Of a stretch of 41,611 nucleotides of DNA, positions 1 through 9,316 are shown one piece after another. Position 1 is the first letter of the stretch. The number at the start of each line of letters is the position of its first letter. The DNA is taken from contig JAFXTB010000130.1 in assembly GCA_017525225.1 (NCBI GenBank), positions 1 through 41,611 on the forward strand, read 5' to 3'. The stretch is from Kiritimatiellia bacterium. Its GTDB lineage: Bacteria; Verrucomicrobiota; Kiritimatiellia; RFP12; UBA1067. The notes beneath the pieces are model-generated. The model was given only the letters and a program-made list of their open reading frames with translations. It did not search any database and was not told the origin of the DNA. The position numbers and the translations under genes were made by a program.

Positions 1-2
1 CA

Positions 3-3000
3 TTCAATCCGCGCGAGGACATGTGGCTTTCGCAGGCGCTCGTGGTCGGCGGCGGCGGCGCAGGCGGCTGGGCGAGTGGCGGCGGCGGCGGCGGTGGCGG
101 CGTGTACGCGCTTACCAACGGCATGGTGCTGGAGGCAGGCGTGCCGGTCTCCATCACCGTGGGCCGTGGCGGCAACAACTACTTCAGCGTGTTGGACGCC
201 TCCACGATGGCGCAACGCGGCGACTGCGGCGAGGCGTCGTACCTCGTGATCGGCGACGATGAGTACGTAGCGTACGGCGGCGGCGGCGGCGGATCGTACA
301 ACGGCAACCTCTACTCCGGCTACGGCAACAACAACTACAGCGGCAGGCTTGCGACGGGCGGCGGCAACGGCGGCGATACGACCGGCGTACGGACGTCCTC
401 TACAGGCAAGCCCGATGCGAGCAACGGCTGGGGTGGCTACGGTCGCGGCGGCGGCGGCAACGGCGGTGACAGCCGCTTCTACGTGTCCGGCGGCGGCGGC
501 GGCGCTGGCGGGCCCGGCGTAGGCGGCACCACGAACAACCTGGAAGAGCTTGATGCCACGCACATCCTGATGGACGTCGTCGCCGGCGCGGGCGGCATCG
601 GCTGGCTCAGCGACATCACCGGCACCCCGACCTACTACGGCGGCGGTGGTGGCGCTGGCGAGGGCCGCGCGTTCACGAGCACCCTCACCTTCAATTCGCA
701 CATCTACCACTACCTGAGCGCGAGCAGCAAGTACTGGATGGTGCGCAACAGCACCGGCTCCGGCGCCGAGGGCAACCGCTGGCCCGGCGAGGGCGGCCTT
801 GGCGGCGGCGGTAGGGGCCTTTCGGCGCGTTCGTCTTCGCCGGCCAAGGGCGAGAACGGCGAGAACGGCCTTGGCGGCGGCGGCGGCGGCGGCTCGATGT
901 GGAACGGCGCGCCGTACCGTCCAGGTGGCCGTGGCGGCGATGGTGCGGTGATCCTGCGAATCTCTGGGCTCGCGAAGCACCAGTGCGTGATACAGCCTGC
1001 GCGCGGACGCGGCGATTCGCCGATCGGTGTCCGCTCGCCGTGGCTTGCGAACGGGCTTTCAATGCTCAACTTCTCCTACACGGCGGCGAATTCCAACGCC
1101 GTGCTGCTGCTGCAGGTGGCCACGAACCTCACCGGCACCGGACAGATCTACAACCAGACGCGGCAGATGTATTCGGGATGGACGACCATCACGAACTTCA
1201 CCTTCTCGGAGACCGACACGAAGGGCGTCAAGGCGTGCTACATGAGCCTGCGTTCGCCGGTGAAGGGCCTGATGCGCCTCATCGCCGATCCCGAGGTGGT
1301 GGATCGCGCGAGATACCAGGACGATCCCGACTACGGCAGAGTAACGCTCACCAAGCTCATCTGCTACGACGAGCCCGCGCTCGATGCGCGCAGCTGGACT
1401 GGCTGGAACATGTGGACGACCGGCTGGGACGGCGAGAAGCCAAACGAGTTCGCGTTCCTCTACGACGGCCTCTACGGGCGTTCATGCTCGCTGAACTGGT
1501 CTGCCACCAAGGCCGACAACCTCACCGGCATCACCGGCTTCAGCAACGACCTCGCCGAACCCGACAAGGCCGAGGGCGACAACGAGTACTCCAAGAGCTA
1601 CCCGTATGTGCAGGGGCCTGCGATGACGAACGGGATCGGCTACGTGAAGTTCAGGGCGCGCAAGATGACGACCGACCAGGAGGCGCCATCGGTGGTGACG
1701 CTCTTCGGTCTGACGCGTCCGGACGATGCATCCTCGGCCGAGGAGCTGACCAACATCGTCGTCAGTGCCGGGCGCTGGACGCAGTACACGTGGAAGTCGA
1801 CGGTCGACAAGAGCGGATACTTGGCGGTGCGCCTGGCGGTGAAGGGTGCCGAGGGTAGCGGTGGACGCAACTTCCCCACCCCGACGACGTACATGGACGG
1901 CACGCCCATCGGCAAGCTGCGGCGCGTGATGATCGACGAGGTTGCGTTCTCCGAACCGATCGCGCCGCGCCTTGCGCTGCTGAACGCGCGGCCGTTCCGT
2001 TCGCCGCTTTCCGAGGACGTGATGGTGTCGAACATCCTCGAGACCGCCCAGCAGCCGCTCACGCGAGAGTCGTTCGGCTTCCAGGTACAGCTGCAGCCGC
2101 AGCAGCTCGCCGACGACATCGACATGTCCTCCATCCGCGTCATAGCGGCGTACTACGTGGGTGTGGACAAGTGGGGCTGGAAAAACTGGACCAACGAACC
2201 CACCGCCGTGTGGTCGGAGCTGAAGCGCATGAAGGGTGGCGGCGTGACGAACATGATCTGGCGCTCCACGTTCGACAACCCATCCTCCATCGCCGCCGCG
2301 CAGCAAGTGCCGGGTACCGTGGTGCAGTATTTCCTGCAGGCGCTCTACAAGGACAACGCCGGCAAGTGGCACCACCACGAGATCGACTCGGTGGACTGGG
2401 ACGGAGGGCCTTCCTGGTACTGGCCCATAGACTACAACGAGGAATACGGCGCGAATTCGCCCGACGACTTCTCCCCCTACACGATCATCGATTCCGTCTC
2501 GCCCAAGCGCGCGTGGCTCAACGAGGTGAACTACTACGATGGCTACAGCGGCGGCTGGCTTGCGACCACGAACCAGTTCATCGAGATCGCAATCCCGAGC
2601 GGCGCCGACATGACAGGCTGGTATCTGCGCGTGCGCGGACGCAACGCGCCGCTGAACACTTCGCCACACGTCCTCGCCATGATCGGCTACGGAGATGTTG
2701 ACAAGACCACCACTGCCAACATGACGAACCACTATTCGTTCCTCACGATCGCAAGCCCCAAGACGTACCGTGCGGGCACGCTCGGCGGCGCGCCGTCCGG
2801 CCAGTGGAGCTCCAGCACGGCAGGATCCCACGCCATCAGCCAGGGCGAACTTGCCGGCGACATGCCGTACGCCATCGAACTCGTTCGCCCCGTGGGGATC
2901 GTGGAGCACCAGATCGTGGTGGAAGGATATGTCGATCCAAACGAGGGTCCTTGGGCATGGCTGGATTCCGGCACGAATTTCTGCGCGGAACTCAAGCGAT

Positions 3001-4163
3001 GGGACAAGACTGGCAACACGTGGTTCTACGCCGGCGACGACAACGACCTGGGCACGCTCTCCGTATTCCGCAGCCATGGCGAGGATGCGAGCTGCTGGAC
3101 CAACGGTGCAGTGGCGACGCCCGCGAAGATCAACTCCACCGTCGGCCAGACCATCGATCCCGACTGGTTCCTGCCGCCGAGCGACGAGTTCGTGTGGATC
3201 TACGCCACGATCCTCGGCGGGAACATGTATGTGATGGACGACACGAACAAGCTGTCCGAAGCGGTGTTCATGGTGGGCAAGAACACATCCACCAACATCA
3301 CGTTCGTAACCGATCCATGGTACCAGATAGTCTCGCTCACGGAGGACGGCAAGCGCGTCGCGGAAGCGGAGAAGCGGAGCTCCTATTCTCTGTATCTCCA
3401 GAACGTCACCAACACCGTGGACATCTTCGCCAAGGCCGACATCGCCGACGACATCACAGCGCACATAAGCCCCACCGACCCCTACTACAACGCGGTCATA
3501 TACTGGCTCAAGAACAAGTATGCCGACGTCGCCGGCGAGATCAAGCCCGCCCGCTACATCGGAATATCTAACACCGTCACCAACGAGATGTCGCTCAAAC
3601 AGATGTACTGGCTTGATATCCCGCCCACGGAAGGCGACTGGGTCTTCCGTGCGGGCATGGTGGGTGCGCCGCCCGATTCCGGCGTCAACGCGAACCAGCC
3701 GGCCGTGCCCGTGGTGCACACGAACGCGCTTGACGGATCCGTGATGACGAACGATCGCGTGTGCGTGTTTCTGCAGCTTACGAACGAACATTCGAACGTA
3801 TGCTATCCGCCCAGGTATCTGCAGGGGCTGGAGCCTGGCTCGACGAGCGAGAACTACACAGGCACGCCAAACTGGACGAGCGTGACGTTCAAGGTGACCG
3901 GCGCTCTGCAGAACGACATTGCAAACGATAAGTGGATACCCCTTAGATGGTTCGTGTTCGGGCCCGAATCCTTCGGTCAGCCCGGCGATCCCGACGAATA
4001 CACCGCGGTGATCGAGATCACGGATCCCCACTCCAGGGCGTCGCCCGCGTATGTCGAAGGCTGGGCTGACTATCCGAACGCGAAGGTCTTCTACCGGTGG
4101 AATCTCGACGAGTCCCGCCGTCCGCAGACGATCGAGATGCTGAAGAAGGATTCCACCTACTAG
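3..4163 (+). CDS. Large glycine-rich surface/secreted protein with lamin-tail-like domain (5' truncated by window edge)
   Basis: The reading frame is open to the left edge of the window. The first in-window ATG (21) lies inside what looks like the start of the glycine-rich domain, and no signal peptide follows it, so the true start is probably upstream. Counting from that ATG, residues 1-320 are a glycine-rich domain of the kind found in bacterial exoproteins: it opens with ALVVGGGGAGG, has many GGGGGG runs and closes with GGDGAVILRISG. Residues about 330-820 look like beta-sandwich modules rich in Asn/Thr/Trp. A lamin-tail-like domain starts near residue 831 (WLNEVNYYDG, then QFIEIAIPSG and GWYLRVRG). 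The C-terminus ends in KKDSTY and shows no autotransporter barrel, PEP-CTERM or LPXTG signal. The family is expected outside the cell or on its surface. Its substrate or partner is unknown. The coding call is very secure; the role is not. Confidence 0.85.
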   Translation, partial: FNPREDMWLSQALVVGGGGAGGWASGGGGGGGGVYALTNGMVLEAGVPVSITVGRGGNNYFSVLDASTMAQRGDCGEASYLVIGDDEYVAYGGGGGGSYNGNLYSGYGNNNYSGRLATGGGNGGDTTGVRTSSTGKPDASNGWGGYGRGGGGNGGDSRFYVSGGGGGAGGPGVGGTTNNLEELDATHILMDVVAGAGGIGWLSDITGTPTYYGGGGGAGEGRAFTSTLTFNSHIYHYLSASSKYWMVRNSTGSGAEGNRWPGEGGLGGGGRGLSARSSSPAKGENGENGLGGGGGGGSMWNGAPYRPGGRGGDGAVILRISGLAKHQCVIQPARGRGDSPIGVRSPWLANGLSMLNFSYTAANSNAVLLLQVATNLTGTGQIYNQTRQMYSGWTTITNFTFSETDTKGVKACYMSLRSPVKGLMRLIADPEVVDRARYQDDPDYGRVTLTKLICYDEPALDARSWTGWNMWTTGWDGEKPNEFAFLYDGLYGRSCSLNWSATKADNLTGITGFSNDLAEPDKAEGDNEYSKSYPYVQGPAMTNGIGYVKFRARKMTTDQEAPSVVTLFGLTRPDDASSAEELTNIVVSAGRWTQYTWKSTVDKSGYLAVRLAVKGAEGSGGRNFPTPTTYMDGTPIGKLRRVMIDEVAFSEPIAPRLALLNARPFRSPLSEDVMVSNILETAQQPLTRESFGFQVQLQPQQLADDIDMSSIRVIAAYYVGVDKWGWKNWTNEPTAVWSELKRMKGGGVTNMIWRSTFDNPSSIAAAQQVPGTVVQYFLQALYKDNAGKWHHHEIDSVDWDGGPSWYWPIDYNEEYGANSPDDFSPYTIIDSVSPKRAWLNEVNYYDGYSGGWLATTNQFIEIAIPSGADMTGWYLRVRGRNAPLNTSPHVLAMIGYGDVDKTTTANMTNHYSFLTIASPKTYRAGTLGGAPSGQWSSSTAGSHAISQGELAGDMPYAIELVRPVGIVEHQIVVEGYVDPNEGPWAWLDSGTNFCAELKRWDKTGNTWFYAGDDNDLGTLSVFRSHGEDASCWTNGAVATPAKINSTVGQTIDPDWFLPPSDEFVWIYATILGGNMYVMDDTNKLSEAVFMVGKNTSTNITFVTDPWYQIVSLTEDGKRVAEAEKRSSYSLYLQNVTNTVDIFAKADIADDITAHISPTDPYYNAVIYWLKNKYADVAGEIKPARYIGISNTVTNEMSLKQMYWLDIPPTEGDWVFRAGMVGAPPDSGVNANQPAVPVVHTNALDGSVMTNDRVCVFLQLTNEHSNVCYPPRYLQGLEPGSTSENYTGTPNWTSVTFKVTGALQNDIANDKWIPLRWFVFGPESFGQPGDPDEYTAVIEITDPHSRASPAYVEGWADYPNAKVFYRWNLDESRRPQTIEMLKKDSTY

Positions 4164-4184
4164 CCATTCGTCCACCTTCACCAC

Positions 4185-4212
4185 CAGAAACCAGAAACTA
4201 GAAACACGAAAC
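4185..4212 (+). repeat. Four tandem 7-bp units upstream of leuS
   Basis: Four consecutive heptamers are visible: CAGAAAC, CAGAAAC, TAGAAAC, ACGAAAC. They fill much of the 59-nt gap between the glycine-rich protein gene and leuS and end 10 nt before the leuS ATG. No clear Shine-Dalgarno sequence is present in this gap, so the A-rich repeat may take the place of a conventional ribosome-binding site. That role is an inference. Confidence 0.6.
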
Positions 4213-4222
4213 GCTAACCATT

Positions 4223-6943
4223 ATGGAATACGACCACTCGGCCATTGAAGGGAAATGGCAAAAATACTGGCTGGACAACAAGACGTTCAAGACGCCGTCG
4301 CCGACCGACCCATCCGTTGCAGGCAAGCCCAAGTTCTACTGCCTCGACATGTTCCCATACCCTAGCGGCGCAGGCCTGCACGTGGGCCATCCCGAAGGCT
4401 ACACCGCTACCGACATCCTCTGCCGCTACAAGCGCATGAAGGGCTTCAACGTGCTGCATCCGATGGGATGGGACGCCTTCGGTCTCACCGCCGAGCAGTA
4501 CGCAGTCGAGACGGGCACGCACCCTGCCGTAACCACGAAGAAGAACGTCGATCGTTTCCGCGAGCAGATCCGTTCCCTCGGCTTCTCCTATGATTGGGAT
4601 CGCGAGGTGAACACCACCGATCCGAAGTACTACAAATGGACCCAGTGGATCTTCGAGCAGCTGTACAGGAAGGGGCTCGCGTACGTGGCCGAGGTGCCGG
4701 TGAACTGGTGTCCCGCGCTCGGTACGGTGCTCGCGAACGAAGAGGTGATCGACGGGCGTTCCGAGCGCGGCAACCACCCCGTGATCCGCCGCCCGATGCG
4801 CCAGTGGATGCTCAAGATCACGGAGTACGCGGAGCGTCTGCTCGCAGGTCTGGATACGCTCGACTGGCCAGAAGGCATCAAGGAGATGCAGCGAAACTGG
4901 ATCGGCAGGTCCACGGGCGCGCTGGTGGATTTCGGGGTCGTCGCGGAGAGTGGGACAGCAAGCGTAAAACAGCAAGAGGAGAAGATCTCCGTATACACCA
5001 CCCGCTGCGACACGCTCTTCGGCGCCACGTACATGGTGCTTTCGCCTGAACACGGGCTTGTGACGAAGTGGCTGGAGGAGGGCATCATCCGCAACGCCGA
5101 CGCCGTGAAGGCCTACCAGGCAAAGGCCGCCGCCAAGAGCGACCTGGAGCGTACGGAGCTCAACAAGGAGAAGACCGGCGTGAAGCTCGAGGGTGTGCTC
5201 GGTGTCAACCCCGTGAACGATGAGCAGATCCCGATCTTCATCTCCGACTACGTGCTGGCGACCTACGGAACGGGCGCGATCATGGCCGTGCCCGCGCACG
5301 ACGAGCGCGACTTCGACTTCGCGAAGGTCTTCGACCTTCCGATCTACCAGGTCGTCGCCAAAGGCGATAACGGCCTTAGTGGCTCTAATGGCGATAATGG
5401 CCTTAATGGCGATAGCGGCGCAAGGGTGCCTTATACCGCCGCCGAAGCCTATACCGACATTGCGGACGGCGTCATGGTCAATTCCGGCTTCATCACCGGT
5501 TTGTCGGTGAAGGATGCCCAGAAGAAGATGATCGCGTGGCTGGAGGAGAAGGGTGTCGGCAAGGCCAAGACGCAGTACAAGCTTCGCGACTGGCTCTTCA
5601 GCCGCCAGCGCTACTGGGGCGAGCCGTTCCCCGTGATCCACTGGGAGGACGGCACGCAGAGCCTCGTGGACGAGAATGACCTGCCGCTCACGCTGCCGGA
5701 ACTCGCAGACTACAAACCCACCGGTACCGGGGAGCCGCCGCTCGCTAAGGCGACGGACTGGGTGAACGTGGTCGATCCGGCGACGGGTCGCAAGGGCGTG
5801 CGCGAGACGAACACCATGCCGCAGTGGGCTGGTTCCTGCTGGTACTACCTCCGCTACATCGATCCGCACAACGACAATGCGTTCGCCGATCCCGAGCTGC
5901 TGAAGGCATGGCTGCCGGTCGATCTCTACGTCGGCGGCGCGGAGCATGCAGTGCTGCACCTCCTCTATGCCCGCTTCTGGCACATGGTGCTGTTTGACCT
6001 CGGCCTCGTTCCCACGCCCGAGCCGTTCCAGCGGCTCGTCAACCAGGGCATGATCCTCGGCATGGCGTACAGGAATCCAAGAGGCGTTCTCGTTCCGATG
6101 GACAAGATCGTCTGGATAGACGGCAAGCCGTATGCGATTCCAGAAGGCCAGGAGTCAAATCCGGAATTCAAAGACCTTAACGCCCTTAATGGTTCTAATG
6201 GCCTTAATGGCTCTAACGCCCTTAATGGCCTTAAGGAGAAGCTCGAGCCGCTTGAAGAGTTCCCCGCGAAGATGTCGAAGTCGCTCAAGAACGTCATCAA
6301 CCCCGACGATGTGATCCGTGACTACGGTGCGGACTCCCTGCGGCTCTACGAGATGTTCATGGGACCGCTGCAGGCCGTCAAGCCCTGGTCCACGAAGGGC
6401 GTGGAGGGTGTGTTCCGCTTCCTGAAGCGCGCCTTCCGCATGGTGACCGAGCAGAAGATCGTGGAACGTCCCCTCGCCCCTGCCGAGGCGAAGACCCTCA
6501 ACGCCATGGTCAAGAAGGTAGGCGACGATCTTGAGGCCATGGGCTTCAACACGGCGATCTCCACCATGATGGTGTTCGTGAACGAGTTCTCGGGCAAGGC
6601 CGACCTTCCGCGCGAGGCGGCGGAGAAGTTCACGCTCTGTCTCGCGCCGTTCGCCCCGCATCTCGGCGAAGAGCTCTGGCAGTTCCTAGGCCACGCAGAC
6701 ACGCTTGCGTACGAGCCTTGGCCTGCGTACGATGCGGCGGCGCTTGTCGAAAGCGAGATCGAGATCCCGGTGCAGGTGCTGGGCAAGCTCCGCGGGCGCG
6801 TGAAGGTGCCTGCCGACGCCGATGCGGCCGCCATGCAGGCGGCGGCCCAGGCCGACCCCGGCATCGCCAGGTTCCTGGAAGGGCGGCAGATCGTGAAGGT
6901 GATCTGCATCCCCAAGAAGATGGTCAACTTCGTGGTACGCTGA
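4223..6943 (+). CDS. leuS: Leucyl-tRNA synthetase with two low-complexity insertions
   Basis: This cytoplasmic class I synthetase charges tRNA-Leu with leucine. The 906-residue protein has the HIGH signature as HVGH at residues 53-56 (within [15 protein letters not shown]) and KMSKS at 683-687. The editing domain is recognisable by [19 protein letters not shown]. The C-terminal anticodon and tail domains are present, and the length is slightly above the usual 800-880. Two insertions of repeated (L/S/D)-N-G tripeptides stand out. Residues about 381-400 follow the editing-domain motif. Residues about 652-670 lie just before KMSKS, where the leucine-specific region sits in bacterial enzymes. Both are encoded by the same 9-bp DNA unit. 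The frame is intact and all catalytic motifs are kept, so the enzyme should be active. rseP follows after 2 nt, so the two are probably co-transcribed. Confidence 0.97.
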   Translation: MEYDHSAIEGKWQKYWLDNKTFKTPSPTDPSVAGKPKFYCLDMFPYPSGAGLHVGHPEGYTATDILCRYKRMKGFNVLHPMGWDAFGLTAEQYAVETGTHPAVTTKKNVDRFREQIRSLGFSYDWDREVNTTDPKYYKWTQWIFEQLYRKGLAYVAEVPVNWCPALGTVLANEEVIDGRSERGNHPVIRRPMRQWMLKITEYAERLLAGLDTLDWPEGIKEMQRNWIGRSTGALVDFGVVAESGTASVKQQEEKISVYTTRCDTLFGATYMVLSPEHGLVTKWLEEGIIRNADAVKAYQAKAAAKSDLERTELNKEKTGVKLEGVLGVNPVNDEQIPIFISDYVLATYGTGAIMAVPAHDERDFDFAKVFDLPIYQVVAKGDNGLSGSNGDNGLNGDSGARVPYTAAEAYTDIADGVMVNSGFITGLSVKDAQKKMIAWLEEKGVGKAKTQYKLRDWLFSRQRYWGEPFPVIHWEDGTQSLVDENDLPLTLPELADYKPTGTGEPPLAKATDWVNVVDPATGRKGVRETNTMPQWAGSCWYYLRYIDPHNDNAFADPELLKAWLPVDLYVGGAEHAVLHLLYARFWHMVLFDLGLVPTPEPFQRLVNQGMILGMAYRNPRGVLVPMDKIVWIDGKPYAIPEGQESNPEFKDLNALNGSNGLNGSNALNGLKEKLEPLEEFPAKMSKSLKNVINPDDVIRDYGADSLRLYEMFMGPLQAVKPWSTKGVEGVFRFLKRAFRMVTEQKIVERPLAPAEAKTLNAMVKKVGDDLEAMGFNTAISTMMVFVNEFSGKADLPREAAEKFTLCLAPFAPHLGEELWQFLGHADTLAYEPWPAYDAAALVESEIEIPVQVLGKLRGRVKVPADADAAAMQAAAQADPGIARFLEGRQIVKVICIPKKMVNFVVR
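5363..5422 (+). repeat. In-frame 9-bp tandem repeat inside leuS, site 1
   Basis: About six 9-bp units of the form NNN-AAY/AGY-GGC (for example CTTAATGGC, TCTAATGGC, GATAATGGC) encode [18 protein letters not shown]. The stretch is visibly richer in A/T than the surrounding gene and uses AAT codons in place of the AAC preferred in the neighbouring sequence. Confidence 0.85.
6176..6232 (+). repeat. In-frame 9-bp tandem repeat inside leuS, site 2
   Basis: Six and a third copies of the same 9-bp unit as at 5363-5422 (CTTAAYGCC, CTTAATGGT, TCTAATGGC, CTTAATGGC, TCTAACGCC, CTTAATGGC, CTT) encode repeats of L-N-G and S-N-G, ending about 13 codons before the KMSKS loop. Because the same unit recurs 0.8 kb away in the same gene, the two insertions probably share an origin. 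Confidence 0.85.
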
Positions 6944-6945
6944 AC

Positions 6946-8160
6946 ATGGAAACAGTCTATACCGTCCTCGCGATAGTCGCGTGCATACTCCTTTTCTCGT
7001 TCGCCATCTTCATCCATGAGTTCGGACATTTTCTCGCGGCCCGGAGGCTTGGCATGCGGGTGGACGTGTTCTCCATCGGTTTCGGTCCGGCCATCTGGAA
7101 GCGCAACATCAACGGCGTGGAATACCGCATCTCGTGGATTCCCTTCGGCGGATACGTGGCGCTGCCCGACCTCGATCCCGAAGGCACGAAGGCCCTTGAA
7201 GGCCGTACGGACGGCGAAGGAAAGCATGGCGCCCCCGATGGAGCTGCGCCCGCGGATGGCCCAGGTCCATCTCCAGAAGCGCCCCCCGAGATCGCGCCCT
7301 GGAAGAAGATTGTGGTGGCGTTCACGGGGCCTTTCGGCAACATCGTGCTGGCCGTCGCGCTGGCGCTCCTGCTGGCGGCGATACCGGGCGCTCAGTTCGG
7401 AGAGATGGGCACGGAGGTCGGAGAGGTCCTCCCCGACGGTCCCGCCGCCACGGCCGGGATGTTGGCCGGCGACAAGGTGCTTTCCGTGAACGGGCATGCC
7501 GTACGCACCTGGACGGACATGAAGACCGAGGTGCAGCTTGTCGGCGGCGCGTCCGTACCGTTCGTAGTGGAGCGCGGCGGCAGCAGCGTGACGCTCTCGA
7601 TCGCGCCCGAGCGCGACGAGGTCACAGGTGTGTGGTTCATACTTGCCGGACCTGCTACGAACTGCATATCGCATGCCGCGGCATGGATGCCGGCGCGCAA
7701 TCCCTTGCGCCAGCTGGAGTGGGACGCCATGTCCGTCGTGCGCGTGTTGCAGGCGCTCACCACCCCGCGCGAGGCCAAGGCCGCGGCTAAGGCGATAGGC
7801 GGTCCCGTGATGATCGCGGAAGGGCTCTACAACCAGGTGCGGCACAATGTGTGGGACGCGCTGGGGTTCCTTCGCTTCCTCTGCATCAACCTGGCCATGC
7901 TGAACCTGCTGCCGATACCGGTCCTGGATGGCGGACTCATCCTATTCGCGCTCTACGAGCTGCTGTCGCGCCGTCGGGCGCCGAAGTGGATGGTGGACGG
8001 CCTATCGAAGCTTTTCATGTACCTGTTCCTCGGCCTGATGGCGTTCCTGGTGTTTCGCGACATCAGGCGCAGCGCGCGCATCCACAGCGCCATCCATGAG
8101 ATGGAGAAGGATGCCGCCGCCGAGAAGGCCGTTGGCGGCACGGAGAAACCCGCGCCGTGA
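6946..8160 (+). CDS. rseP: RseP-type site-2 intramembrane zinc metalloprotease
   Basis: This inner-membrane M50 protease cuts transmembrane substrates; in model bacteria it releases extracytoplasmic sigma factors from their anti-sigma factors. The 404-residue protein has an N-terminal transmembrane helix holding the zinc motif HEFGH at residues 24-28. It has a single PDZ domain around residues 145-225 (GDKVLSVNGHAV). The second zinc-site motif is LDG at residues 327-329 within NLLPIPVLDGG. It is slightly shorter than E. coli RseP (450 residues) and has one PDZ domain rather than two. A Pro/Gly/Ala-rich loop at about residues 85-115 lies between the first helices. The ATG is 2 nt after the leuS stop and the last codons overlap the ispG start, so the three genes form one operon. 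Confidence 0.95.
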   Translation: METVYTVLAIVACILLFSFAIFIHEFGHFLAARRLGMRVDVFSIGFGPAIWKRNINGVEYRISWIPFGGYVALPDLDPEGTKALEGRTDGEGKHGAPDGAAPADGPGPSPEAPPEIAPWKKIVVAFTGPFGNIVLAVALALLLAAIPGAQFGEMGTEVGEVLPDGPAATAGMLAGDKVLSVNGHAVRTWTDMKTEVQLVGGASVPFVVERGGSSVTLSIAPERDEVTGVWFILAGPATNCISHAAAWMPARNPLRQLEWDAMSVVRVLQALTTPREAKAAAKAIGGPVMIAEGLYNQVRHNVWDALGFLRFLCINLAMLNLLPIPVLDGGLILFALYELLSRRRAPKWMVDGLSKLFMYLFLGLMAFLVFRDIRRSARIHSAIHEMEKDAAAEKAVGGTEKPAP

Positions 8161-9233
8161 ACCGGCGGCGGACGAGGCCGATCATGGTCGGCCCGCTGCC
8201 TCTTGGCGGCGGTGCGCCGGTAAGCGTGCAGACGATGGCCACCGCCGATCCGCACGATGCCGTGGCACTTGCGGACGAGATCCGTCGTTGCGCCGAGGCA
8301 GGGGCGGACATCGTGCGCCTCGCCGTGCCTGATGCCGCCTCCGCCGAGACGTTCGCGGCCGTCCGCCGTTCATCCCCCGTCCCGCTCGTGGCCGACATCC
8401 ATTTCGACCATCGCCTTGCGCTCGCCGCGCTTGCCGCCGGATGCGACGCGCTGCGTGTCAATCCGGGGAACATCGGCGGCCGTGCTAACGTACAGGCCGT
8501 GGCGCGCGCCGCGAAGGAGAGGGGCGTGCCCATCCGCATCGGCGTGAACGGAGGCTCGCTGGAAAGGGACCTCCTCGCGAAATGGGGCGATGCCACGGCT
8601 GATGCGCTGGTGGAATCGGCCATGCGGCATGTTGCGATGCTTGAGGGGGAAGGCTTCCGCGACATCGCGATCTCCGTGAAGGCGAGCGACGTACGGCGCA
8701 CGCTCGCCGCGTACAGGATGCTTGCGGAACGCACGGACTGTCCGCTTCATCTTGGCGTGACCGAGGCGGGTACGCTGTTGCCCGGCACGGTACGCAGTTC
8801 GGTCGCGCTCGGCATCCTGCTTTCGGAGGGGATAGGCGATACGGTGCGCGTATCGCTTACCGACACCCCGGAGCGCGAGGTGCAGGTGGCGCTGGAGATC
8901 CTGCGCTCGCTGGGGCTGCGGCCTCCGGGCGCTTCCGTGACCAGCTGCCCGACATGCGGGCGCACGCAGGTGGACGTGGCACGCGTCGCCTCCGAGGTGG
9001 AGGAGGCCCTCTCCAGCAGGATGCGCGCCGGTGTGCCGCCGGTAAGGGTGGCAGTGATGGGCTGTGTGGTGAACGGTCCCGGCGAGGCCCGCGGGGCGGA
9101 CGTGGCGCTCTGCGGCGGCAAGGGGGATTTCATCGTATACGTTCGCGGCGAGGTGGTGGGCAGGGTGCCGGCGGCGGAAGCGGCGGCGGCGGCGATGGAG
9201 CAGGTGGACCGACTTTCGGCATCCTCCGCCTGA
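8157..9233 (+). CDS. ispG: 4-hydroxy-3-methylbut-2-enyl diphosphate synthase (MEP pathway)
   Basis: IspG converts methylerythritol 2,4-cyclodiphosphate to HMBPP in the MEP isoprenoid pathway, using a [4Fe-4S] cluster and reduced ferredoxin or flavodoxin. The 358-residue protein shows the family TIM-barrel core (PLVADIHFDHRLA, LRVNPGNIG, IRIGVNGGSLE). The cluster ligands are Cys264 and Cys267 (CPTC), Cys303 (GCVVNGPGE) and Glu310. This is the short bacterial form without the plant-type insert. The start codon is GTG and overlaps the rseP stop as GTGA, which implies translational coupling. Together with ispH at 40296 and a polyprenyl synthase at 16460 it shows that the organism uses the MEP route. 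Confidence 0.96.
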   Translation: MNRRRTRPIMVGPLPLGGGAPVSVQTMATADPHDAVALADEIRRCAEAGADIVRLAVPDAASAETFAAVRRSSPVPLVADIHFDHRLALAALAAGCDALRVNPGNIGGRANVQAVARAAKERGVPIRIGVNGGSLERDLLAKWGDATADALVESAMRHVAMLEGEGFRDIAISVKASDVRRTLAAYRMLAERTDCPLHLGVTEAGTLLPGTVRSSVALGILLSEGIGDTVRVSLTDTPEREVQVALEILRSLGLRPPGASVTSCPTCGRTQVDVARVASEVEEALSSRMRAGVPPVRVAVMGCVVNGPGEARGADVALCGGKGDFIVYVRGEVVGRVPAAEAAAAAMEQVDRLSASSA

Positions 9234-9256
9234 CGCTTCCATTCAGCCCGGTTTTT

Positions 9257-9265
9257 TGGTAGAAT
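9257..9265 (+). promoter_or_regulatory. Extended -10 promoter of glgP
   Basis: TGGTAGAAT matches the extended -10 form TGnTATAAT with one mismatch. No good -35 is seen 17 nt upstream. A TTG codon inside this element opens a longer in-frame ORF for glgP, but a start inside the promoter is not credible. Confidence 0.6.
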
Positions 9266-9283
9266 ATCATCCCACGACAAATA

Positions 9284-9316
9284 ATGAAGCCTACATTGGA
9301 GAAATACTGCAAGTGA
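9284..9316 (+). CDS. Ten-residue leader ORF coupled to glgP
   Basis: ATG at 9284 opens a 10-codon ORF encoding MKPTLEKYCK. It ends in TGA at 9314-9316, which overlaps the GTG start of glgP as GTGA. It lies just downstream of the -10 element, so ribosomes that translate it would finish exactly on the glgP start. This may be translational coupling or a regulatory leader peptide, and chance cannot be excluded for an ORF this short. No stem-loop attenuator was recognised. Confidence 0.35.
   Translation: MKPTLEKYCK

Noticed and set aside
21-960. Runs of GGC as a CRISPR-like or tandem DNA repeat array
   Set aside because: Spacing is irregular and the frame codes for a known type of glycine-rich domain; no direct repeat with unique spacers exists.
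1482-4184. 900-codon minus-strand open frame opposite the glycine-rich protein gene
   Set aside because: It is a shadow of a GC-rich gene: His/Val/Arg-rich composition, no domain and no start signal. The plus-strand frame has recognisable domains.
4214-5983. 589-codon minus-strand open frame opposite leuS
   Set aside because: leuS on the plus strand is unmistakable; the antisense frame has no family signature.
4223-6943. leuS as a pseudogene because of its repeat insertions
   Set aside because: Both insertions keep the frame and every catalytic and editing motif is intact.
9256-9312. TTG at 9256 as the glgP start
   Set aside because: It lies inside the -10 element, so it would not be on the transcript. 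GTG at 9313 has a ribosome-binding site and a family-like N-terminus.
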